Shown here one piece after another: positions 32,601 to 44,293 of a DNA stretch of 64,000 bases. Numbering within the stretch: position 1 is the first letter of the stretch; each line of letters begins with the position of its first letter. The DNA lies in the NCBI RefSeq assembly GCF_040802235.1, contig NC_133158.1, forward strand, positions 39,436,001-39,500,000, given 5' to 3'. The notes below the pieces were generated by a model that saw only the letters and a program-made list of their open reading frames with translations, had not been told where the DNA came from and searched no databases. The translations under genes and the position numbers were made by a program. Source of the stretch: Manis javanica (taxonomy: Eukaryota > Chordata > Mammalia > Pholidota > Manidae).

Positions 32601-33453
32601 AAATCTCTTGGACATAAACATGAGCACCTTCTTCATGAACATATCTCCCCGGGCAAGGGAAACAAAAGCAAAAATGAACAAGTGAGACTACATCAAACTG
32701 AAAAGCTTCTGTACAGCAAAGGACACCATCAATAGAACAAAAAGGCATCCTACAGTATGGGAGAATATATTTGTAAATGACATATCCAATAAAGTGTTGA
32801 CATCCAAAATATATAAAGAGCTCATGCACTTCAACAAACATAAAGCAAACAATCCAATTAAAAAATGGGCAGAGGAGCTGAACAGACAGTTCTCCAAAGA
32901 AGAAATTCAGATGGCCAACAGACACATGAAAAGATGCTCCACATTGCTAGTCATCAGAGAAATGCAAATTAAAACCACAATGAGGTATCACCTCACACCA
33001 GTAAGGATGTCTACCATCCAAAAGACAAACAACAACAAATGTTGGTGAGGTTGTGGAGAAAGGGGAACCCTCCTACACTGCTGGTGGGAATGTAAATTAG
33101 TTCAACCATTGTGGAAAGCAGTATGGAGGTTCCTCAAAAAGCTCAAAATAGACATACCATTTGACCCAGGAATTCCACTCCCAGGAATTTACCTTACGAA
33201 TGCAGCAGCCCAGTTTGAAAAAGACAGATGGACCCCTATGTTTATCACAGCACTATTTATAATAGTCACGAAATGGAAGCAACCTAAGTGTCCATCAGTA
33301 GATGAATGGATAAAGAAGATGTGGTACACATACACAATGGAATATTATTCAGCCATAAGAAGAAAACAAATTCTACTATTTGCAACAACATGGATGGAGC
33401 TGGAGGGTATTATGCTCAGTGAAATAAGCCAGGCAGAGAAAGACAAATATTGA
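29671..33453 (+). pseudogene. L1-A ORF2
   Basis: ATG at 29671 (MAISTYLS). The endonuclease domain keeps GDFNTPLTP and SDHKGIKVEL; the RT domain keeps an FADDMILYI-like motif near 31760. The frame is broken repeatedly: after the first codons, near 30435, 30748, 30940, 31320, 31860, 32685 and 33048. Its decay is clearly greater than that of L1-B ORF2, in keeping with L1-A being older. Confidence 0.88.
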
Positions 33454-33816
33454 ATGATTTCTCTCATTTGTGAAGTATAACAACAACGTGATACAAAAGG
33501 AACAAAACAGCAGCAGACTCACAGAATCCAAGAATGGACTAACAGTTATCAAAGGGAAAGGGACTGGGGAGGATGGGTGGGGAGGGAGGGATAAGGGGGG
33601 GAAAAGGGGCATCACGATCCGCACACAGAATGTAGGGTGTGGAGCACATGGAAGGCCGTACAACACAGAGAAGACAAGTAGTGAGTCTATAGCTTCTTAC
33701 TACGCTGATGGACAGTGACTGTAATGGCGTGTTGGGGGTACTTGATAATGGGGGGAGTCTAGTAACCATAATGTTGCTCATGTGATTGTACATTAATAAT
33801 ACCAAAATTAAAAAAA

Positions 33817-33831
33817 AAATTGCTCCCCTTG
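33817..33831. repeat. TSD of L1-A, right copy
   Basis: AAATTGCTCCCCTTG, a perfect copy of 19537-19551, just after an A-run. Confidence 0.9.
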
Positions 33832-33984
33832 CCTGTGCTCAGGGCGCAGACCTCGGGAGATCACTCACCTCTGAGCCTGCCGGTGTGAAATAGAACCTCA
33901 ACATTCGAAGACCTCCGAGTGCTGCTTGGTTCTTCTGTCAGTGATCTAGTCCAGGTTTTCCTGTATTTTCTGTAACAAAATGAC

Positions 33985-34960
33985 TCCATATTGTTAATCT
34001 GTCAGTTAATGTCAAATTAACCAGTAAATTCCATGCCACCCCAATCAATGCCCAACATACCTTTTTATGTGTGTAGAAAATTACCAGCTGACTCTTAAGA
34101 TTCACTGTAAACATAAAAAGGACCCAGAATAGTCAAAACAACTTTGAAAAGGAAGAATAAATTTGGAGGACTAACACCACCTGATTTCAAGACTTATTAT
34201 AAGGCTATAGTAATTAAGACAGCGTGGTACTGGCATAAAGACAGACACACAGATCAATGGAACAGAATTCAGAGCCCAGAAATAGTCCTGCACATGTACG
34301 GGGAGATGATTTTTATAAAGGTGCAGAGGCAAGTCAATGGGAGAACAGAATTACAAAACTTGTAGAAGAAAATGTACAAGAAAGTCTGTGTGATCTTGGG
34401 TTAGTCAAAGATTCTTAGATGTGACTCTAAAAGCACAACCCATAAAAGGACAAATTTATAATCTGGACTTCATCAAAGTTAAAACTTCTGCTCTTTGAAA
34501 CATATCATTGAAAGAAGGAAAAGAAGAGCCATAGGCTGGAAGAAATCATTCATAAAGCATCTATCTGATGAAGGACTTCTACCTAGACTATAGATAAAGA
34601 ACTCTCAAAACTCAATAAGAAAAAGATTTAAAAATGGGCAAAAGATTTGAACACTCAGCAAAGAAGGAACAGATGGCAAATAAGCCTCTGAACAGATACA
34701 TCAGTGGTCATTAGGGAAATGCAAATTAAAGCCAGGAGACTCATTTCACAGCCACAGGGATGGTCATACTTAATAGACATGCACACCCAAAGTTGCTGGG
34801 GATGTGGGGTAGCTGGAAATGCCATACACTACGGCGAGAACGTGAAATAGTACAGCCAATTTAGAAAACAGTTTAGAAGTTTCCTAAACAGTTGAACATA
34901 CACCTGTCCTGGAATCCAGCCATTTCATTTCAGGTACTCACCTAAGAGTAGAAAAGCTAG
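33985..34960 (+). mobile_element. Old L1, ORF2 3' part and beyond
   Basis: It resembles the L1 ORF2 C-terminus: GGAGGACTAACACCACCTG, a frame with [19 protein letters not shown], and later CTGAACAGATACATCAGTGG. It is diverged and 5'-truncated, with no TSD found. Confidence 0.8.
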
Positions 34961-35475
34961 TCCATACAGAGCCTTGTGGCCCCAGTTGCTCCTGGGGGCT
35001 GCAGCTCCTGTGTCTCTCCTGCTGGTCTCTCCAACCGCAGGCCTACGAGCTCACGTCTCCGCGTGGGGCCAGCACACCGCAACCCAAATCCCCCCAGCTC
35101 CCAGCGCTCCGATCTCTGCCACAAGCTCAAGGCCAAGATGGCAGGTCCTCTTCAGAGCTCAGTCCAAGAGCTTTTGTGTTGCCAGGACCTCTTTCTTTTG
35201 CAGCCAACTCTGCTCTGTCAGGAATCTTGTTAGTTCCTCCTTCTAATGCCTCCAGAGCCGATGCCCCTGGCCTCCCATGCTCAGCAGCCACCTGTCCCCA
35301 CCTGCCTCCCACCTCCGCTTGCTGCACACCAGCTCTGCCGCCTTTTACCTGCTCTCCTCCACAGACAGGTGCATAGCTGATGCACCTGTCCACCATGGCC
35401 TGCAGCTTTCTGCAGGCCCCACCTTGCCCACCCTTTTAATACATATCTTTCTCAACTCTTGGTGGGGCTACACCC
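34961..35475. other. Unassigned G+C-rich sequence
   Basis: Open frames of up to 90 codons occur on both strands without domain signals. The stretch may be a decayed LTR, but no ends or TSD are visible. Confidence 0.4.
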
Positions 35476-35477
35476 TG

Positions 35478-35697
35478 ACAACCCATCATAAGTCAAAAAT
35501 ATAATTAAGTCAACAATGCATTTACTGCACTTGCCTCCCTCACATCAGTTAGCCCAGCCCACCTTATATGTGCTCAGAACACTCCTGTCAGCCTACAGTT
35601 GGGCAAAGTCATTTGACACAAAGCCTATTTCATGATAAAGAGTTGACTGTCTCATGTGATTGCTTGAATCCTATCCTGAGTGAAAAACAGAACTGCT
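35478..35697 (+). mobile_element. Tigger-like DNA transposon remnant
   Basis: The sequence contains ACCCATCATAAGTC, AATTAAGTCAACAATGCATTT, GTGCTCAGAACAC and GCCTACAGTTGGGCAAAG, as in a mammalian Tigger (pogo/mariner-type) non-autonomous element. It is diverged and truncated; terminal inverted repeats are not visible on both sides. Confidence 0.7.
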
Positions 35698-35699
35698 CT

Positions 35700-36834
35700 C
35701 AGTGATTCAGGGGTCTGCTCATGTGATCGCGTGATGACGGGGAGCCCAGCTTGCTGCCTGGCCCAGGCTCACGAGAGATGATCGGATCCCATATCATGTG
35801 ATCTGGTACGTGGGGTGGAGATCCAAGTTTAAATTCCCAAGTCCAGGTTCTAGTGAGTGCATGCGGCTTTTGCAAAATAGTACCATCAGACTGTTTTAAG
35901 TTGGGGCCTGTCTGCACTGACTCTGGTGCCCTCCCAACTGGTGGGTTTATTTCCACAGCATCTGCTGCTTTCTAAGGCACTTCTCACCGGTGTACTGGCC
36001 ACCTGCTGCCCCCATGCCGACAGAGGTGCCCAGAGCATGGCCTGCATTCACCATGTCCTAAGCAGAGGCTGGCACGCAGCCAGCATGTCGGTGAGTGTGT
36101 GAGTGAACCGCGTAAACCCTAAGCCATCATGGGGACGTGGCCAGGCACTGCTATGCTGTGTACCTCAACCAGGGAAACCCGGGGAGGCCAGGGGGAGTGT
36201 CTGGGTGGCCTGGGCATGTGGGGCGAGTACCAAAGTCTGAGATGCAGCAGCTTCCTCACAGGGAGGACAGGTACGTGGGCAGGAGCTGGAGACAGTGTGT
36301 GCAGGCCACTCTGGGCCCCCGGGTCCTGGGCAGCTTGTGGGAGAGGCTGAGAGTCATTGTCTGCCCTTGAGTCCCTGCTCTGTCCCGGGGCCAGGTCCTG
36401 TCTGTCCTGAGGGAGTGCAGGGCCTGCTCCCAGGGCCTGTGTCCCCGCCAGGGCTTCAGGAGGGGCTCAGTGGCCCATGAGATGTGAGCACAGCTGGGTG
36501 GGCTTGCTTGTTGCACAGTGAGCTGAGGACAGTCTGCAAGTGGACACACTGTGCACTCACTGCCACTGGGAAGTGCCCGGGGTCTCTGTGTGGCCAGCCT
36601 CCCAAGTGCACAGCCGCAGTGGGGAGAGACACAGGCACAGGGCAGGAACAGAGCTCTCTTCACTGTCGTTTAGGAAGTTTTGCCAAAGTAAAACCAGAAG
36701 GACTTGTGTGAACTAAACATTTAAATGGGGAGAAGGGCCAAGATCCTCATTAGTGTTAGAAAGAGCCAGCTTTTTCAGACAGCAGCCGGCCACAGGGTCA
36801 GGTGCAGGCAGGGGCGCGGAGAGGAGCCAGAGCC
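35700..36834. other. 3' flank of PCBP3
   Basis: No gene is supported. At 36020-36110 a stretch ending in GAGTGTGTGAGTGAA weakly resembles the MIR 3' region. The rest is G+C-rich single-copy-looking DNA. Confidence 0.4.
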
Positions 36835-36837
36835 AGG

Positions 36838-37510
36838 CGGGGCAGCGCACGACATTTATTGAACTTGGACGTGTGCAGAGGCACTTCCCAGGCAGCCACC
36901 CAAAGCCGCCCAGGGGCCCTCGCGGGCTTCCCTGACATGACAGCCAGTTAGGGCCCCATACCCCCCCGCTGTGCCTGGGGTCAGGACCCCCATCCTCCAG
37001 TCTCCTTCCCTTGGAATAAAGGGCAAGGCATGCCCGACCCTGAAAGATGTGTGCAGACAGGAGGACCCAGACAACCTCAGGCTGGGCAGGGAAACAAAGT
37101 CAGCAGGTGTGGCCAGGCGCCAGTGGAGCTGCTCAAGGCAACCACAGCCCTGGACGGTGTGAGAGAGGATGGCTTGTAGGACATGAGGTCGAAAGGTCGA
37201 ACCAACTCTTGAACAGGTGCACCACACAAAGGAAGGCTATTTCTAAACTGCCATGGATGGGAAGGCCCCACAGCATTTAAAATCATCAGCAGTGCATGCC
37301 AACGTGAGCCTGGGGCTGACGGCTTTGCTCTGTTGGCATCTCTATGGCATAGATAAGTTTTGCTAGTAAATTAAACCTCTATTTATATTTGAGACAAGGG
37401 GTGGGTGGTCTGTACAGAGTGCGCGAGCCAGGCAGAGGTCAGGGTCCTCAGAGTGGAGAGCTCTGGGCAGGATTCAGAGGGCGCCCATCCCAGTGACCTC
37501 GGATGTCAGT
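36838..37510 (-). CDS. PCBP3 terminal exon (C-terminus and 3' UTR)
   Basis: The acceptor TTCTCTTCTAG is followed at 37510 by the last coding bases. They complete a split Arg codon and encode LTSEVTGMGAL and TGA (37474-37476); human PCBP3 ends GMGTL, so the penultimate residue differs. The 3' UTR runs to about 36838, after the AATAAA on the minus strand. PCBP3 is a KH-domain RNA-binding protein of the hnRNP E family that binds C-rich single strands and acts in mRNA stability, splicing and translation. All PCBP3 exons in this window are on the minus strand with canonical GT-AG introns. The gene is recognised, rather than PCBP1, 2 or 4, by the linker EKLPLHSSEEAQNLMGQSSG and [12 protein letters not shown]. 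Confidence 0.9.
36855..36860 (-). terminator. PCBP3 poly(A) signal
   Basis: AATAAA on the minus strand (plus TTTATT), the only canonical hexamer in that orientation between the stop codon and this point. Cleavage would fall near 36835-36840. The 3' UTR would then be about 630 bases. Confidence 0.65.
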
Positions 37511-38402
37511 CTAGAAGAGAAAGAGCCAGAGGGGACACAGGTCATGCTGTCCTCAGACAAGGGGATCAGGATTGGGGAATGTTGCTCTGTGGCCTTCTGA
37601 TAGGGTCTGTAAATAACTCCTTGTCCTGAAAGACTGTCCCTGGTCACTGCTTGGTGGCCATGAACTGGAGACCAAAGCCAGGAAGAGGGAGGGGGACCCA
37701 CCAGGGATCAGATATCCATGGGGTCTCCTTCCTGCCCACAGGGGCCCACATGCCTGTTACCATCGGGAGCATGACACTACCACCTGGAGAAGCAAGCCAC
37801 CAAGCTGTTTCTATGGCAATAGCTGGGGGGCACTGGAGTCACACTGCCCCTGGGCTGGCCTCCCCAGGGGTCACACTGTGCTCTCCAACATGACCCTGGG
37901 TAGGGAGGCTGAGAAGAGTGGCCTAGGTGTGGCTGGGAGGGTCCGGCCTGGCTCTCAAATCCTTGCCATGGGCTGGGGGCCCAGCTGCAGGACCTTATCA
38001 CCCCCAGCCACATAGCCACATAACATCTGATGCTTGGCATAGTTCCTGACAAGCTTCTCAGCAAACATGTGGGTTGGAGGGTCTTCACAGCCACAGGACA
38101 TGTGACAGCTGTGTTTGCTGGAGCTACATAACCCTTCATACTGACTTTCCAGTAACCAAGTGAGTATTGCCCCTGAGCCCTGGGCAGTGTAGCCACCTTC
38201 CTGGAAATGCTCTCACCCCCAAGCACTGAACCCCTCCCTGGAGGTTCATCAGGGTGAAAGCTTAAGTGTGACAGTGCAGAGGGTACGGGGCCTCCATTGT
38301 ATCCCACCCCCACACCCGGCCAGAGCAGCCTGCGGGGAGGCAGGGCTCCGGCCACAGCCCCCAGGCCCTGTAGGGACATAGGACAGGCCTCCTGGTGGCT
38401 CA

Positions 38403-38573
<171 letters not shown>

Positions 38574-40672
38574 CTAGAAAAAGAGGATGGAGGGATTCCT
38601 TGGAGATGAGTCCTCAGCAGCCCGAGCCCAGCCTTGGTCTCTGTCCCAGGCCACCAACTCAGTGCTTCCAGCAGGAAGCTGTACTGCCCACGTGGGAGGG
38701 ACAGAGGAGGGGAGCGGGGGTAGCTGAGCTCTGCGTGCAGCTCCCCTACTGCAGGGGCTCCTGGCAGACCAGGAGGGGCAGAGGCAGGTGGCTACCTCAC
38801 CCGCTTCATGCCCTCTGGGGGCCCAATGCCAGCACCAGGGCCAGGGCTGTGTTGATACCTCCTAGGCTATATCCTCAGGGTGGAGGGATGCTTGTTTAAA
38901 ACCGGAGTAAAGCTTGCTGCTGCCTAAAACCTGTCTTTTGATGAACTTAGTTGAAATTCTGAGGACCCACCACATTCCCGAAATTTCCTTCCACTGTGCC
39001 CTCTGAATAAAGATGGGGTGCAGCCACCTCTGGCCACTCGGCCCACTGAAGCGGGAGGCGGGCACCGAGAACAATGCAGCAGAGGGACCAAGCGGGGTCT
39101 GGGGGGACACAGAAGCGGCATGTGTGCCAGTCTGCAGCCGGGAGGCCAGGCCACCGCCCTGCGGCAGGGAAGTTGCCTTGGGGAAGCCCCGCCCAGCCGG
39201 TCCTGCTGTGGGCAGGGGGATACTCCAGACACGCCTCCTGGAGGTGGCGGCCACAAGTGCGGGCTTTGATGGTCAGAGGAGGGGCCCTGCATTCTGTGAG
39301 CCCCGAAGGCAAGCACAGGGACAGGACAGGACAGGCGGGTGGGCCATGCCGTGGGCTTCTGACTCCGCCTCCCATTGGCCTGGCCGGGCTCGGCACTGGT
39401 GACACCGTGCTCCTGTGTCAGCGAGGTGTTGCTGCAGGGCTGTGGGAGGGCGGGCAGGAGGGAAACCCACACGCAAACGGAAACCCAATGACCCTACGCC
39501 ATGACAGTGGCTCAGGGGGACGCAGCGTCTGAGCTAGTTCTTGTCCCTGAGGTGGCCCGCAGGGTCCGGTTCTAATCCCTCTCCCGGGTTAGAACAGCTG
39601 CCTCACGGGACCTTACCAGTCTCTCCCAACCTGCAGACAGACCTCCATCTCTGGGCCGCTCCGCGTCCACCACCTCCCGCCCCTCACCCCGTGTGGGGTC
39701 GGCGCCCTGGACCGGCCCTCGCCCGCTGCTGGGGGCCGCAAAGGCTGCTTCCTGCCGGGGCCAGGCAGCAGCACTAGCCCCCGAGTGCCCGGCCACCCGC
39801 TCCATGTGCGGTCTGCGCAAGCGCCCGTTCTCCCCACCTCCTGGCTGGGGCGCCCCCGTCAGCCCCTGCTCTCATCCTCGGGCTGTCTCCCCTCCTGGGG
39901 CGGCACGCCTGTGGCCCTGAGCCCCCCACCCCGCACGGGTCTTGCTCTACCAGATGACGCTGCGGGGGCCCGGGACCAAGGCGAACAGCCGCAGCCGTGG
40001 CCCCGGTGCCCCTCGGCCGGGGCACTGCATCTGAGAGGGGCGTGACGAGTGGCAGGCCTCTGCAGCCAGAGCGGCCATCCTGCCAGCCCTGCCACAAGCG
40101 ACGCCTTCCCGGCCCAGGGCTGCCCTCCTGACCCTGCGCGCTCCTGCCCAAACAGCAGCTCTCTCCTGCCACCTTGCGGGCCCCGTGGACATTTAAAGAA
40201 AGCCGCCTCCCCACAGCAGCCTCTGTGCTGCCCTGGCAGCTGCCCCCGCAAGACATGTGCCCACGCCCGCCCTGGTGTCTTGGTTTGGAATGGGAATCAG
40301 CATTCCTAGGGGAATCCAGGGATTCAGAGGAGGGTTCCAGGGGCACTGGGCGTGTGGAGAGGCCATGCTGGCAGCAGAAAGGAGGCAGAGGCTGGAACTG
40401 AGGTGTGCTGGGTGCAGATGCGCCTGTGGCACGCTGCCGGGGCACACTTGGGGCACCTGCCCTCTCCCGAGCCCTCCCGCTGTCCATGGGAGACCCTGGA
40501 CCAGGGTGCCTGGCTGGCTGGCTGGGCTCCTTGTGCTTTCCAGCCAGCTCTGGCAACCGGATTCCCAACCCCTGAAGCCCCTTGGTGGCTTTCTTGGCCT
40601 ATGTCAGGAGTGTGGAGGGGTGGGGGGGGCGTGGCAGAGCAGAGCTCGGGGGAGGGCTCTGGGGGTACTCAC
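38574..40672. other. PCBP3 intron with CpG-island-like block
   Basis: This 2.1-kb intron lies between the KH3 exon and the exon upstream. 39640-40060 is very rich in G+C and CpG compared with neighbouring intron DNA. Long open frames there (264 codons at 39774-40568, minus) are compositional and contain no domain. No transposon was recognised. Confidence 0.6.
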
Positions 40673-40725
40673 ATCATTGGGAATGGTGAGCTCGTGGGTG
40701 CTGGCTGGGGGACTGGCGTCCAGAC
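40673..40725 (-). CDS. PCBP3 exon before KH3
   Basis: A 53-bp exon with acceptor GTGTGCCCAG and donor GTGAGT. It starts with two bases that complete a Gly codon and encodes LDASPPASTHELTIPND, the end of the linker and the first beta strand of KH3. The phase fits both the 60-bp cassette exon and the exon before it, so cassette skipping keeps the frame. Confidence 0.95.
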
Positions 40726-43529
40726 CTGGGCACACCAAGGGGACTCTGTTAGGCCGGTAGGAGGTGGTCACCCTGGACCCTGCGCCCCACACCCAGCCCA
40801 GCCCCAGCTTCTCTCCAAACAAAGAGACGGAAACCCAAGTGGAAGGATGTCTGCCTCTCTGCCTGGGCACGTGGTGGCTTCCCCCCGTCATGCTGCTCAG
40901 CCAGCCGCTCACAAGGCCCTTCAGACGCCTGGAGGCCCTAAGCCAAGTGGCTTGCAGGGCATGGCACGGGTCACAGCAGGGTCTCCTTGGTGCAGGGGGC
41001 ACAGGCTGGGTGACCCAGATGACCCTGAGCCCCTTCTCCTTGGGTTCTTGCCCCTTGCCATTCCCTGACCAGGCTCGGCAGCACAGCCCCTCATTCCCTC
41101 TGACCTGGCTCTGGCCCAAGGCCCCTGTCCAGCTGGCTCCCCACCTGGCCCTGGGAAGTTCCTCCACTTTGCAGCCAGGAGACCTGATAGCGCCCCTGAT
41201 TCAGAAGGAAGCTCTGGGCCCAGAGCTGGGCTGGTCTCCACAAGGGTGGCCATACCTGAAATGGACAGGCCTCGCAGGCACCATGCTGCACACTGCTGCC
41301 CTCCCACTGAGTGCCCAGGCAGACACACTCCTCAGAGCTATAGGGGCAGGAGCCGCTGTTGCTCCAGAGGCAGTGACAACAGAATGCAGGTGGGCTGGAT
41401 GCATGGCTCTAGCACTTGGTGCTTCTGTCTCCTCCCTGGAGGCCTCAGATGCCAATCCATGCCGGAGAGACTGCTCTTTCTACCTGCCCAGACCCAAGAG
41501 CCTCCATCACAGCCAGCTGCTGCAGACTGGGCTCAGGAACCTTCAGAATATTCCAGAACCTGAATGCCTCCCCTGCCCCTGCCCCTGGGTCCAGAGGGGG
41601 TCTTGAGGAAGCCAGATCAGGTACCTTCAGGACTGCTCAAAGCCGTCCGTGGCTGGCTCCCCACTGCTGCCGGCCTCGCCCTGCTCCTTAGCCTGCACAG
41701 CCTCCCCTCTCCCCCGCTGGCCCACGGCCCTGACGCCTCCTCCTGCCTCTCCTCCATGGCGCTGGGCCGTGGCGTGAGCACCCTGGGCCTTTGTCTCCCG
41801 CCAGGAGGGCCAGGCTGTTCTGGGTGGGGCCCATGGAGCACGGAGCTGGGCCCTGTGCTGAGTCATCAGATTGCCACAATTGCCTGATTAAACCTAGTGT
41901 TTCCATCCTTTATTTATTTTAAGAAAGGTATTTTCAATATTTATTTGGTTGTTCAAGCATCTACACACATCCCATAGTGACATTTAAAATGGCATCTAAG
42001 ACATTGCCTTAGCTCTGTTTGAGTCTTGGACAGCAACCACTGGACAGCCTGGTTTGTGGGGGGACATAAAGCCGTCACACCTGTTCCTTGGTTCGTTGTG
42101 ATGAAGGGGCAAGTACCGACTTCTCTTTAAGGGAACACCGGGTGCATACTCTGAAGATGCGTCCGTTTAGACCCTATCTGTGCATCTTGGGACCAGGCAG
42201 CCCAGAGGGAGTCTCTCAGAGGAGATAATCCATACTCCACACAAAACACCCAACAAGCAAATGCCTAGTAACCTGCTGCTGTGGCAGGACACTTGTGTGC
42301 ATGCATGTGGGTGTGCACGTGTGTACTGTGGGTCCCACCGGCCTTGGGCAGGGAGGCCATGTACACACGTGCCCCATGTTCCTTCTGCGAGGGCCAGTAA
42401 TGCAAGAGGCAGAAGGCCGGGTGGGGGTGGAGGCCGCCTGCCCGAGGCAAGCCACACTCCAGGGGTCCCAGGCGTCTCCAGAAACCATCTCTGGGTAATC
42501 GTATGGAATTACATTCAGCTGTAGACGGCTCAGAGACATGTGTGTTGTCACCTAGATATGCAGCTCTGTAAAGGCTTAGACTTCAGTACCATAATTAAAA
42601 TATTCTGTGAATGTTTTTCTCTAATTTCCCTTCATTACATTCTGCATTAACTTAATTACAGGCTGCCCTGGGACATCACCAGTGCATGCAGCATCAGAGC
42701 TGCGTCTCAGCTCTGGAGAGGTGCCCCTGGAGCTCCGGGTGCACCGCTGGGCCGCACACCCTGAGGGACGGGTGGGGGCAGACCCATGGGGATCCTGGGA
42801 CTCCCTGATGCCACAGCTGCCACTTGGGGCCCAGAACACACTGGAGGGTGACAGCCATGCAGCCGGGAGCGCTTCTCTCCTGTGTCCACTTTAGCTGGAC
42901 ATGCACTTTCCAGCTCTGACCCCTCATAGAGGGGGGCCCCTCTGCCCAGGCCATGCTTTCAGCCCTAACTGCATTGTCAGTGAGCCACTCCCCGGCTCCA
43001 GGCCCAGGGTATACCTACAAGCCTGGGCCCTGCCCAGATATCCCACATACACCTTAATGCAAATCAGAAGGGGTGCAGCCAGACCCAGCCCAGCTGGCCG
43101 TCCCGCAGCGCTCACAGCTCCTACGACTATCTGGAAAGCACACATCCTGGCAACTCGCTCACTGCAGATCCCCACAGTCTGTGCCCCAGGAGGACAAATG
43201 ATAACAGACAGTAGCTCTGCCACATTCGGGGCCTTTCGATGACAAGCAGCTGTGCTCTGAGCACTGCCCACACGGCCCCGGCAGCATACAAGGCTCGCCC
43301 ACTTGCTGGCAACGGAAGCTGTGAGCCGTGTGTGCAGACCCGGTGCTGGCCACATGGCTGTCCCTGGGCAGCCCTGGCCTCCCCATCACCAAGGCCCTAG
43401 CCATCCCCGTGGCAGATGCGAGCAGCCCCTCGCCCCCTCCTTCCACCAGGTCGGTCACTGGGGCCAAGGAAGGGCAGCTTGGGGCCTTCCTGGCCTGCTG
43501 GCTGTCCATTTGGGGTGGCTTTGCTTTAC
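40726..43529. other. PCBP3 intron, 2.8 kb
   Basis: G+C-rich intron. An A/T-rich patch lies at 41880-41960 and another at 42550-42660. A GT-rich alternating stretch is at 42290-42330. No gene or clear transposon. Confidence 0.5.
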
Positions 43530-43589
43530 CTGACGACTGGCCCATCAGATTTTGAGCTTCTTCGGAGGAGTGTAAAGGCAGCTTCTCTC
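43530..43589 (-). CDS. PCBP3 cassette exon (linker)
   Basis: A 60-bp exon, phase 1 at both ends, with acceptor TTGCTCTCCAG and donor GTAAAG. It encodes GEKLPLHSSEEAQNLMGQSS and the first base of the next Gly codon. In human PCBP3 some isoforms contain this segment and others do not; here both splice patterns keep the frame. It lies in the linker between KH2 and KH3. Confidence 0.93.
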
Positions 43590-44214
43590 CTGGAGAGCAA
43601 AGAAGAAACAGATTTAATGTTTTGCCCTCAAGGAGATAAGCAAGGTCACTTCAACTAGGGAAGCTCAAAATCTGACTGGTGCACACACAGCAGACCAGTG
43701 GTCCAGTGGGGTCTGCAGTGCACAGCCAGGGTGTGGCTCTGCCTTCACGGGAGGAGAGGGGCCCGGCTGGCCAGACGCAGCCGAGGTGAGGCCCGCCCGC
43801 CCCCGAGCACTCAGGGTGCCCGGTAACCACACCCTGGGCCAGGCCTGGCTCATCAATGTGTTCCTGGGTGGGTGCCACTCCCAGATGGATAACAGGCTCC
43901 CGCACAGGGCATGCCTGTCTGCCCGTCTCAGTTCTTGCTCCTGGGAGGGCCCTAGGGTCCTGTGGGCAGCGGAGCAGGCCCAGACCCTTGAGAGGTGGAC
44001 ATCTCCTCACACAAAGCCACTGTGAGATGGCTTGCCCACCAGACAGGCCTCCCCGCCCGACCCAGTGGCGTGCACGCCATGCTGTGTTCACGCTGCCTCC
44101 TTTGGAATTCAAGCTAGATCGTGCCTGCTCTGCTCCCTACCCTCAGTAGTGCACTCAGACAGTCAGTCCCCGGGTGAGAAGAGAGGAGGTGAGAAAGGGC
44201 AGCTGGGTACGTAC

Positions 44215-44293
44215 CAGGGAAAGCGGGGTTGGTCTGTCCGAGGGGAGGAAAGGGGGTTTGCTGCATGGCCAGCTGGTGGAGCTTGGTCAACTG
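44215..44293 (-). CDS. PCBP3 linker exon with NAGNAG acceptor
   Basis: Encodes (Q)LTKLHQLAMQQTPFPPLGQT and NPAFP plus one base. The acceptor reads CCCCCAGCAG followed by TTGACC, so either of two AGs three bases apart can be used, adding or omitting one Gln (exon end at 44293 or 44290). The donor is GTACGT, immediately repeated (GTACGTAC), giving a second GT four bases downstream that would shift the frame if used. Confidence 0.93.

Larger units (their letters stand above)
19552..33816 (+). mobile_element. L1-A: full-length L1 split by L1-B
   Basis: A full-length L1 on the plus strand with 15-bp TSDs. Its 5' UTR begins near 19552 with a YY1-like CAAGATGGTGGC. ORF1 lies at 20495-21266, the inter-ORF region is cut at 21372 by the L1-B composite and resumes at 29467. 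ORF2 runs from 29671 to about 33453, followed by the 3' UTR and A-rich tail to 33816. Without the insert it is about 6.2 kb. Both ORFs are broken by stops, shifts and small deletions, so it is not active. It is older than L1-B, which sits inside it. Confidence 0.92.

Noticed and set aside
39774-40568. 264-codon open frame on the minus strand in a PCBP3 intron
   Set aside because: Several frames are open at once on both strands in this CpG-rich block; composition is Pro/Gly/Arg/Ser with no recognisable fold.
40352-41606. Overlapping 238- and 280-codon plus-strand frames
   Set aside because: They cross a PCBP3 exon antisense and lack any domain or splice context.
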